A DNA stretch of 64,000 nucleotides, taken from Parolsenella catena (lineage in GTDB: Bacteria; Actinomycetota; Coriobacteriia; Coriobacteriales; Atopobiaceae). The stretch is taken from contig NZ_AP019367.1 of the NCBI RefSeq assembly GCF_003966955.1, forward strand, positions 1 to 64,000, in the 5' to 3' direction. The position numbers were made by a program, and so were the translations under genes. Of this stretch, positions 58,095 to 64,000 are shown piece after piece (the stretch's first letter is position 1; every line of letters begins with the position of its first letter). The notes beneath the pieces are model-generated. The model worked only from the letters and a program-made list of their open reading frames with translations, did no database searches and was not told where the DNA came from.

Positions 58095-58919
58095 ATGGAA
58101 CTGCTTTTCCCAGCGCTTATGTGTGGCGTGTTCTGCTACCTGGGCGCCATCGAGTCCGCGCCGATGTTCGGCATTACGGGCAGCTTCTACATGGTCGGCC
58201 GCCCGCTCGTCGGTGGCCTTCTGTGCGGCCTCGTCTTTGGTGACGTGACGGCCGGCGTCCTGTGCGGCGTTGCAGTCCAGGCCGTGTTCATCGCCAACCT
58301 CTCCACGGGCGGCGCCACGAACTCCGAGATCACGTACGCCACCTACGGCGGCATCGGCCTGGCCCTTGCCACCACGAAGGACCCGGCCGTCGCCGTGACG
58401 CTCTCCGTGCTCATCGGCCAGACCTTCGGCCTGATCTTCTACAACACCCGCATGGCCCTGTACTCCTTCTTCAACAACGGCGCCCAGAAGGCCGCCGAGG
58501 AGAACAACGACCGCGGCATCACCCTCTGGCACGTCGTCTACCCGCAGATCTGCACGTTCTTCCTGCGCGCCGTCCCCGTGTTCCTCGCCATCTACTTTGG
58601 CCAGGGCCTCGTTGACACCCTGCTCAACTCCGTGCCCGAGATCGTCACGCACATCATCTCCGTCCTTGGCGGCGTCCTGCCCGCCCTCGGCATCGGCATG
58701 CTGATGAACATCGTCATCAAGGAGAAGATCCAGCTCATCTACTTCTTCGCCGGCTTCGTGCTCCTGCGCTTCGCCGGCCTGCCGATGGTCGCCATCGTCT
58801 TCATCGCCGCCCTCGTCGCCTACCTCGTGTACCAGTCCTCTGGCAAGGTCGCGGCCGCGCCTGCCGAGAACGCCGGCGAGAACGCTGACGGTTCCTACGA
58901 AGACGACGACCTGTTCTAA
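58095..58919 (+). CDS. PTS mannose-family IIC component
   Basis: A 274-residue membrane protein with about eight hydrophobic segments forming the sugar channel. GVFCYLGAIESAPMFG and NLSTGGATNSEI are IIC-like. The tail ends EDDDLF, resembling the IIA tail. Met 58095 is chosen for AAGGAGGAG upstream. IID begins 18 bases after the stop. Together IIC and IID form the membrane complex. Confidence 0.92.
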   Translation: MELLFPALMCGVFCYLGAIESAPMFGITGSFYMVGRPLVGGLLCGLVFGDVTAGVLCGVAVQAVFIANLSTGGATNSEITYATYGGIGLALATTKDPAVAVTLSVLIGQTFGLIFYNTRMALYSFFNNGAQKAAEENNDRGITLWHVVYPQICTFFLRAVPVFLAIYFGQGLVDTLLNSVPEIVTHIISVLGGVLPALGIGMLMNIVIKEKIQLIYFFAGFVLLRFAGLPMVAIVFIAALVAYLVYQSSGKVAAAPAENAGENADGSYEDDDLF

Positions 58920-58937
58920 GAAGGGAGCACAACGAAA

Positions 58938-59783
58938 ATGGCAAAGGAAATTACGCCGAAGGTTGGCCCCAACGGCAAGCAGGGCCTTACCAACCACGAC
59001 CTGAACCAGCTCTGGCTGCGCTGGGCCTTCACCCACCTGTCCTCCATGAGCTACGAGAAGCTGCAGGCCCACGGCTTCGCCTGGTCCTACATCCCGTTCG
59101 CCAACAAGTACTACGCTGACGACCCCGAGGCCAAGCGCCGCCTGCTCACCCGCCAGTCCGTGTTCTACAACACCGAGCCCCAGACCGGCACGATCATCAA
59201 CGGCATCGTTGCCTCCCTCGAGGAGAACATCGCCCTCGGCGGCGAGGTGTCCGAGGACATGCCGAACAACGTCAAGACCGCCCTCATGGGCCCGCTGGCC
59301 GGCATCGGCGACTCCATCGTCCAGGGCATCATCGTCCCGATCCTGCTCTCCATCGGCATGAGCCTCGCCGCTGGCGGCTCCCCGATCGGCCCGCTGTTCT
59401 ACATCATCACCTGGGGCATCATTGGCCCGGCCATCTCGTTCTTCTGCTTCCGCATGGGCTACAAGCTCGGCGTCGGCGCGGTCGACATGATCGTCGGCGA
59501 GGCCGCCCGTCGTCTCACGGACGCCTTCAACGTGCTGGGCATCATGGTCATCGGCGCCCTGTCCGCCGGCAACATCGTCCTCACCACGACGCTCAACATC
59601 CCGATGGGTGGCGAGTTCAAGCCGCTGCAGGACACCCTCGACGGCTGCTTCCCCGGCATCCTGCCGCTTATCGCGGTCCTGCTCACCTGGTGGATGCTCA
59701 ACAAGAAGCAGTACTCGCCCACGAAGGTCATCATCATCCTCTGCGTGGTCGTGGCTGTCCTCTGCGTGATCGGCGTCTTCTAA
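58938..59783 (+). CDS. PTS mannose-family IID component
   Basis: A 281-residue membrane protein with LTNHDLNQLWLRWAFTHLSSMSYEKLQ near the start and ALMGPLAGIGDSIVQGIIVPILLSIGM, both IID signatures (in outline: GPLAGIGDS). A hydrophobic C-terminal half with several membrane helices ends in VVVAVLCVIGVF. GAAGGGAG precedes ATG. A GC-rich hairpin follows before manA. Confidence 0.93.
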   Translation: MAKEITPKVGPNGKQGLTNHDLNQLWLRWAFTHLSSMSYEKLQAHGFAWSYIPFANKYYADDPEAKRRLLTRQSVFYNTEPQTGTIINGIVASLEENIALGGEVSEDMPNNVKTALMGPLAGIGDSIVQGIIVPILLSIGMSLAAGGSPIGPLFYIITWGIIGPAISFFCFRMGYKLGVGAVDMIVGEAARRLTDAFNVLGIMVIGALSAGNIVLTTTLNIPMGGEFKPLQDTLDGCFPGILPLIAVLLTWWMLNKKQYSPTKVIIILCVVVAVLCVIGVF

Positions 59784-59838
59784 GGGCTGAGAACCCGACC
59801 ATCTGAGCGGGCCCTTCCCACTCGTCCGCTCTAGTCCG

Positions 59839-59870
59839 GGCCCCGGGCAGCCCTTGCGGCTCCCGGGGCC
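59839..59870 (+). terminator. GC-rich hairpin between IID and manA
   Basis: GGCCCCGGG-x-AGCC pairs with GGCTCCCGGGGCC, with one bulge. There is no T run, so it may be a partial terminator or messenger-stability hairpin. Confidence 0.5.
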
Positions 59871-59968
59871 TGCCTCTGTTTGTCAGCTAAGGGCAAGCGG
59901 CGGCGTTGGCAATCGACCCCGGTGCCATTGCCACCGCGACCGCTTGCGTCCAATGAAGGGAGCACAAC

Positions 59969-60895
59969 ATGGCACTCCTGCGCTTCAAGCCCATCCCCAA
60001 GAAGACCGTCTGGGGTGGCACGACCGTCCGTGACTACTGGCACTATGACTGGATGCCCGATGGCGTTGGCCAGGCCTGGGCCTTCGCCGTCCAGGGCGAC
60101 GAGTCCAACGTCTGCGTCTCCGGCGAGTACGAGGGCAAGACCCTCGGCGAGCTATGGAGCGAGCACTCCGAGCTCTTTGGTGACACGGATCGCCTCTTCC
60201 CCGTCATCGTCTCGCTGCTTGGCCCCGAGGACGACCTCTCCATCCAGGTCCACCCCGACACCGAGCACGCCGTCCCTCTCGGCTTTCCCTATGGCAAGAA
60301 CGAGTGCTGGTACTTCCTCGAGGCCGAGCCCGACGCCGCCATCGTCTTTGGCCACAACGCCACTGACGAGAAGGACCTGCGCGGCTACATCGACGAGGGC
60401 CGCTGGGACGACCTTATCGGCCACCTGCCCGTGAAGCGCGACGACTTCGTCTACATCCCGGCCGGTCTGCTGCACGCGTGCTGCAAGGGCACCGTGGTCT
60501 ATGAGATCCAGCAGTCCACCGACGTCACCTACCGCTTCTACGACTACGACCGCGTGCAGGCCGACGGCTCGCTGCGCGAGCTTCACCTGGAGCCGGCCAT
60601 CGAGACGCTGCACTACGACAAGTCCGAGATGGTGAACTCCGCCAAGCCCACCACGGTGGAGCTGCCGGGCATGAAGCGCACCACGCTCGTCTCCAACGAC
60701 TCGTTCACCGTCGAGAAGCTCGAGGTCACCGGCCCTGCCGAACTCGAGGCCGGCCCCTACGAGCTCGTCACCGTGGCCCGCGGCGCCGGCCGCGCCAACG
60801 GCGAGGACATCACGGTTGGCGACCAGTTCCTGCTGCCGCGCGGCGAGTCCCTCTCGCTTGACGGCGACGTGACCCTGTTCATGACGACCGCCTAG
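59969..60895 (+). CDS. manA: Mannose-6-phosphate isomerase class I, second copy
   Basis: A 308-residue zinc cupin enzyme. Motifs are TVWGGTTVRD, SIQVHPDTEHA (Zn-binding His), NECWYFLEAEP and IPAGLLHACCKGTVVYEIQQSTDVTYRFYD in outline (IPAGLLHA and EIQQSTDVTYR). This copy is closer to ordinary ManA than the one at 54831. It follows the PTS genes and precedes the Rpe homologue, so it probably isomerises the imported sugar phosphate. AAGGGAG precedes ATG. Confidence 0.9.
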   Translation: MALLRFKPIPKKTVWGGTTVRDYWHYDWMPDGVGQAWAFAVQGDESNVCVSGEYEGKTLGELWSEHSELFGDTDRLFPVIVSLLGPEDDLSIQVHPDTEHAVPLGFPYGKNECWYFLEAEPDAAIVFGHNATDEKDLRGYIDEGRWDDLIGHLPVKRDDFVYIPAGLLHACCKGTVVYEIQQSTDVTYRFYDYDRVQADGSLRELHLEPAIETLHYDKSEMVNSAKPTTVELPGMKRTTLVSNDSFTVEKLEVTGPAELEAGPYELVTVARGAGRANGEDITVGDQFLLPRGESLSLDGDVTLFMTTA

Positions 60896-60904
60896 GAGGC
60901 CAGG

Positions 60905-61549
60905 ATGCTGCTTCTTCCCTCCATGATGTGCGCCGACTTCCTTCGCCTGGGCGAGGAGGTCGACGAGCTCGTCAGCGCCGGATGCGACGGCTTTCACCTC
61001 GACGTGATGGACGGGCACTTCGTTCCCAACCTGGGCCTGGGCATCGGCGACGTCGAGGCAATCTGTCGCCGCTCTCCCGTTCCCTGCGACGTTCACCTCA
61101 TGGCCACGCACGAGCCTACGACGATCGACCTGCTCGTGAAGGCCGGCGTGAAAATCGTCTACGTGCACCAGGAGGCCGAGCCCACCATCAACTCCACGTT
61201 GCTGCAGATCGAGCGCCTGGGCGCGCACCCTGGCCTCGTCGTTGACCCCGGCGTCAACTTCGAGACGGTGGAGACCTCGCTGCCCGTGGTCGACTATGTC
61301 CTCGTCATGACGGTGAACCCCGGTTTCTCGGGCCAGAAGTACCTCGACTACGTGGACGAGAAGATCGAACGCTTCGTCGCCGCGAAGGACAAGTACGGCT
61401 ACAAGGTCATCATTGACGGCGCCTGCTCGCCGCAGGTGATTGCCAAGGCGGACAAGATGGGCGTTGACGGAGCCGTGCTTGGCACAAGCGCGGTATTTGG
61501 CAAGGGTCGTCCCTATGCGGAAATCTTCAAGGAGCTTCGCGAGCTTTAG
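60905..61549 (+). CDS. Ribulose-phosphate 3-epimerase family protein
   Basis: A 214-residue TIM-barrel epimerase. The metal ligands are visible: His and Asp in GFHLDVMDGHFVPN, His in CDVHLMA and Asp in VIIDGAC; the NPGFSGQKY loop is also present. It could be pentose-pathway Rpe, but the setting beside PTS and ManA suggests a hexulose-6-P epimerase such as allulose-6-P 3-epimerase. GGAGG lies before ATG, 9 bases after the manA stop. A terminator follows. Confidence 0.87.
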   Translation: MLLLPSMMCADFLRLGEEVDELVSAGCDGFHLDVMDGHFVPNLGLGIGDVEAICRRSPVPCDVHLMATHEPTTIDLLVKAGVKIVYVHQEAEPTINSTLLQIERLGAHPGLVVDPGVNFETVETSLPVVDYVLVMTVNPGFSGQKYLDYVDEKIERFVAAKDKYGYKVIIDGACSPQVIAKADKMGVDGAVLGTSAVFGKGRPYAEIFKELREL

Positions 61550-61575
61550 GTAGTAACCGCAGGTGCAAGACATGG

Positions 61576-61608
61576 GAGCCGCTGGCGCAGGCGTCGGCGG
61601 CTCTTTTT
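61576..61608 (+). terminator. Terminator after the epimerase gene
   Basis: GAGCCGC (61576-61582) pairs with GCGGCTC (61597-61603), extended by TGG/CG pairs, followed by five T residues. Confidence 0.8.
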
Positions 61609-61623
61609 GTGTGCCTCGTCTTG

Positions 61624-61680
61624 TGATTAGCAAACCTTACAAATATGGTTAACATATCAAATATAGAGACTAACAATGCG
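61624..61680 (+). promoter_or_regulatory. AT-rich region upstream of the GntR gene
   Basis: This stretch contains ATTAGCAAACC, GGTTAACATATC and GACTAACAATG. The last resembles the ACTAACATA/ACTAACAAA core of the sites near both deoC genes. It may be an autoregulatory operator, but the match is short. Confidence 0.35.
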
Positions 61681-61714
61681 CCCGCCTGTGCGGGTATGTC
61701 GAATCGGAAGAATC

Positions 61715-62431
61715 ATGGCAACGCTCTACTCGTCGATCAAGGACGACCTTCTCGCAAAGATCAAGGATGGCACCTACAAGGAGGGCGACATCATCCCTCC
61801 CGAGGTCGAGCTTGCGAAGAACTATGGCGTCAGCCGCCCCACGATTCGCCAGGCGCTGCAGATCCTCGCGAACGACGGCTACATCGAGAAGCGCAAGCGC
61901 CGCGGCACCATCGTCACCAAGCCCAAGGTCTCCCAGGGCCTCACGATGGGCGTTCGCAGCTTCGAGGAGGACATGAGCCGCGAGGGCCGCGTCGTTCGCA
62001 GCACGGTCGTCATCTTCAAGCGCGAGAAGGCCAGCGAGGAGGTCGCCGCGAACCTTGAGCTCAAGCCCCGTGCGGAGGTCTACAAGCTCGTGCGCCTTCG
62101 CTACGTGGACGAGAAGCCCAACGTGTTCGTTGAGAGCTACATTCCCGTCGAGCCCTACCCCAACTTCGAGAGCTATGACTTCACGACGGAGCGCATGTAC
62201 GGTGCCATGACCGACGAGGGCCATCCCGTGACGCAGGCGCACCGTCGCCTGGACGTCATCAAAGCGGACTCCGCCACGGCGGCGCTGCTTGACGTCGAGG
62301 TGGGGGACCCGCTGTTCTTGTTCCACACCGTGGGGCGTGAGGCCGATGGCCGGGCCGTCGAGTACTCCGTGGCCACCTACCGCGGCGAGAACAACACGTT
62401 CGAGTTCAACGTCAGTCGCGAGGAGGCGTAG
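61715..62431 (+). CDS. GntR-family (HutC/UTRA) transcriptional regulator
   Basis: A 238-residue repressor. The N-terminal GntR winged helix (PEVELAKNYGVSRPTIRQALQILANDGYIEK in outline) is followed by a UTRA ligand domain (residues about 90-235: AEVYKLVRLRYVDEKPN, FVESYIP, VEYSVATYRG). UTRA domains bind sugar phosphates and similar effectors, fitting control of the adjacent PTS. Met 61715 has GGAAG upstream. It is separated from the epimerase by a terminator and faces deoC head to tail across a strong hairpin. Confidence 0.92.
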   Translation: MATLYSSIKDDLLAKIKDGTYKEGDIIPPEVELAKNYGVSRPTIRQALQILANDGYIEKRKRRGTIVTKPKVSQGLTMGVRSFEEDMSREGRVVRSTVVIFKREKASEEVAANLELKPRAEVYKLVRLRYVDEKPNVFVESYIPVEPYPNFESYDFTTERMYGAMTDEGHPVTQAHRRLDVIKADSATAALLDVEVGDPLFLFHTVGREADGRAVEYSVATYRGENNTFEFNVSREEA

Positions 62432-62483
62432 CCCTCCAGCGGGGATGGTCGGCACCGGCCTCCTTGCCACACATATATGAAGC

Positions 62484-62521
62484 GAGCGCCCGCCGGATCC
62501 TGGGTTATCCGGCGGGCGCTC
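62484..62521. terminator. Convergent terminator gntR / second deoC
   Basis: GAGCGCCCGCCGGAT (62484-62498) pairs perfectly with ATCCGGCGGGCGCTC (62507-62521), a 15-bp stem between two converging genes. Confidence 0.8.
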
Positions 62522-62556
62522 TCTCAAAGAGGGTGCGGTCTTGTGCGGTGCGGGCC

Positions 62557-63285
62557 CTACAGCTCGATGGAGTCGACGCCCTGCTCCTCGAAGCGGCGGC
62601 GAATCTCGTTGATGATGGGGATGCCTGCCGAGCAGCCGATGCGCGTGGCGCCAGCGCGCACCATGTCAAGGAACGTGTCGGCGTCACGGATGCCGCCGGA
62701 GGCCTTGACCTGCACGGCGTCGCCCACGGTGGCCTTCATGAGCTTGACGTCCTCGACGGTGGCGCCGCCGGTGGAGCAGCCCGTGGACGTCTTGACGAAC
62801 GTGGGCTTCACGCGCGTGGCAATCTCGCAGATCTTGACCTTCTCCTCATCGGTGAGCAGGCAGGTCTCGAGGATGACCTTGCAGGGGATGGGCAGCCCCG
62901 TGGCCTCGCGGGCCTCCTGGCAAGCGGCCACGATCTGGGTCATCTCGTCCTCGACGTAGTCCCAGTTGCCAGCCTTGACCTGCGTGAGGTTCACGACGTA
63001 GTCGATCTCGTTGGCGCCGTTGGCGAGCGCGTCCTTGGTCTCGAAAACCTTGGAGGCGATGGACGTCTGGCCCAGCGGGAAGCTGATGGCGGCGCCGGTG
63101 TCGATGTCGGTGCCGGCAAGGCGCTCGGAGCAGAACTTCACGGGCACCTGGTTGATGGCGACCATCTTGAAGTGATACTCCTTGGCCTCGTCGCAGAGCT
63201 TGGCGAGGTCCTCCTCCGTTGCGTCGGCGTGGATGTTCGTGTGGTCGATGAGGCGAGAGAGCTCGTCGAGGGTCCAGCGTGCCAT
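62557..63285 (-). CDS. deoC: Deoxyribose-phosphate aldolase, second copy
   Basis: A 242-residue class I aldolase, the same length as the first copy and about three-quarters identical by eye. Schiff-base Lys in TFVKTSTGC, second Lys in [11 protein letters not shown] and Asp in NEIDYVVNL are all kept, so it should be active. Main differences are Cys for Phe after the Schiff-base loop and changes around residues 120-135. AGGAAGGAT precedes its start on the minus strand. It lies at the far side of the PTS locus and converges on gntR. Confidence 0.92.
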   Translation of the reverse strand: MARWTLDELSRLIDHTNIHADATEEDLAKLCDEAKEYHFKMVAINQVPVKFCSERLAGTDIDTGAAISFPLGQTSIASKVFETKDALANGANEIDYVVNLTQVKAGNWDYVEDEMTQIVAACQEAREATGLPIPCKVILETCLLTDEEKVKICEIATRVKPTFVKTSTGCSTGGATVEDVKLMKATVGDAVQVKASGGIRDADTFLDMVRAGATRIGCSAGIPIINEIRRRFEEQGVDSIEL

Positions 63286-63330
63286 GGCATATCCTTCCTA
63301 TGGGCGAGCGGCTACATCCGCTCAGTTTGC

Positions 63331-63338
63331 TTAGCTAA
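63331..63338. promoter_or_regulatory. TTAGCTAA palindrome upstream of the second deoC
   Basis: An 8-bp palindrome 46 bases before the deoC start, identical to 56728-56735 in the first deoC / PTS control region. It is a candidate operator half of the GntR regulon. Confidence 0.45.
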
Positions 63339-63445
63339 TATGTCAGAACAATAGGTTATCTATAGCAATATGTCATCTGTAAACGGTGAAATCTCGCCCG
63401 CAAGTGGTGCTTATTGTCATAGACGTTCCGCAAACCATGGGAGAT

Positions 63446-63460
63446 ATGAACTAACATAAC
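63446..63460. promoter_or_regulatory. ATGAACTAACATAAC site upstream of the second deoC
   Basis: Matches 56705-56719 (ATGAACTAACAAAAC) at 14 of 15 positions. The two occurrences are the best evidence for a shared operator in the sugar locus. It lies about 160 bases before the second deoC start. Confidence 0.5.
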
Positions 63461-63617
63461 TATTTCAATCGCTGTGTTACGAGTGGACCCGCCCAAGACG
63501 CCGTAGGCCCTGCGCTGGGTATACTCATCCCTACGCGCGATGCGCGCCCAGCCGGCGAGAGAGCCGGCGGCCAGGCCGGGGCATTCCGGTCAGAGCCGGC
63601 AGCCATGCCGGCATGCC

Positions 63618-63746
63618 ATGAGCGAGGAGAACATGAACGCCAAGAACGACACCGGAGACTGTCACAGTAGGTGCCAGCGCGAGGCCCGCCGCGTCGCGAG
63701 CCCGCTTGCAACCTTGACGTGCGGGGAGGTGCCGTCATGGGAGTAG
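63618..63746 (+). CDS. Possible upstream peptide of the CNNM gene
   Basis: A frame with ATG 63618 (or 63633, with GAGGAG just upstream) encodes about 38-43 residues with three Cys (GDCHSRC, later TCGEV). It ends 10 bases inside the CNNM gene, which would couple the two. The leader before it (63540-63615) has several GCCGGC-type inverted repeats that can form stacked hairpins. A metal-responsive leader is conceivable, but nothing proves translation. Confidence 0.3.
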   Translation: MSEENMNAKNDTGDCHSRCQREARRVASPLATLTCGEVPSWE

Positions 63747-64000
63747 CGCTCAGCATCATCCTCACGCTCGTTCTCACCATCGCCAACGGCTACTTCTCGA
63801 TGTCGGAGTCCGCGCTCGTCGCGGCGAAGCGCGCCGTCCTCGAGCATGACGCAGACGAGGGCGACAAGCGCGCCAAGGTGGCGCTCGAGCTCTCCGGGGA
63901 CTCCGGCCAGTTCCTCGCTGCCATCCAGGTGGCCATCACGCTCGTGGGCTTCTTCTCGGCCATGGTGGCCTCCACCACGCTCTCCGACCCGCTTGCCGAT
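63737..64000 (+). CDS. CNNM/HlyC-CorC family transporter (partial)
   Basis: The first 88 residues of a membrane protein cut by the window edge. SIILTLVLTIANGYFSMSESALVAAKRAVLE and LAAIQVAITLVGFFSAM are the start of the CNNM (DUF21) transmembrane domain, whose members move Mg or other divalent ions and carry CBS domains further on (not visible here). ATG 63737 has GGGGAGG about 8 bases upstream. A Cys-containing upstream frame overlaps its start. Confidence 0.85.
   Translation, partial: MGVALSIILTLVLTIANGYFSMSESALVAAKRAVLEHDADEGDKRAKVALELSGDSGQFLAAIQVAITLVGFFSAMVASTTLSDPLAD

Overview
The window looks like the start of the chromosome of a high-GC, Gram-positive member of the Coriobacteriia (Atopobiaceae such as Olsenella or its relatives fit best). 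The grounds are the order dnaA-dnaN-recF-dciA-gyrB-gyrA at the left edge, the actinobacterial gyrA / tRNA-Ile / tRNA-Ala arrangement, a membrane-anchored LuxR regulator of the kind abundant in Coriobacteriia, a class B sortase with PQTG-type surface proteins, and the overall codon use. The genus is inferred by family knowledge only; there is no 16S rRNA gene here.

Layout. 1-9.6 kb: replication initiation and gyrase genes with a probable oriC in the dnaA-dnaN gap. 9.7-12.4 kb: a BFN-domain protein, tRNA-Ile, tRNA-Ala and a membrane LuxR regulator. 12.6-20.0 kb: one giant (2467-residue) von Willebrand A / Spy0128-repeat, sortase-anchored adhesin. 20.3-29.0 kb: typA, a half-size TRIC-like protein, two tRNA-Ser genes, rpsF-ssb-rpsR-rplI and dnaB. 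29.2-41.3 kb: purine biosynthesis (purA, purD, purE, purF, purM, purN) interleaved with a NUDIX hydrolase, an ABC exporter, a PLP-salvage kinase and a class B sortase. 41.4-43.7 kb: an RlmD-type methyltransferase and an L-2-hydroxyacid dehydrogenase. 43.8-50.0 kb: a surface-protein island with two more sortase substrates, a small winged-helix regulator, and an XRE regulator behind an 11-G tract. 50.2-53.6 kb: an EF-G-like GTPase and a nuclease-fold protein of unknown function, followed by a 161-bp MITE-like element. 53.9-63.3 kb: a sugar-uptake locus with a complete mannose-family PTS (IIA, IIB, IIC, IID), two mannose-6-phosphate isomerase homologues, a ribulose-phosphate-epimerase homologue, a GntR/UTRA regulator, and two DeoC paralogues, one near each end. 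The window ends inside a CNNM/HlyC-type transporter gene.

How the parts connect. The only sortase in the window lies inside the purine operon, while its three likely substrates (ending VPQTG, IPQTG and LPQTG) lie in two separate loci. In the 43.8-50 kb island the same AT-rich element (ATAT, 5 nt, ATATTT, usually followed by GCAGGTA) recurs in four intergenic regions, three upstream of the adhesin and winged-helix genes and one upstream of the poly-G / XRE pair. This suggests a small self-contained regulon with possible phase variation. In the sugar locus, near-identical 15-bp sites and TTAGCTAA palindromes lie upstream of both deoC copies and in the divergent PTS promoter region, suggesting that the GntR protein controls the whole set. 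Two items could matter beyond this genome: GyrA has Phe where E. coli has Ser83, a change associated with quinolone resistance, and a GTTGAAAAC motif recurs upstream of dnaA, dnaN and dnaB.

All functional calls come from motif recognition by eye; no database search was run.
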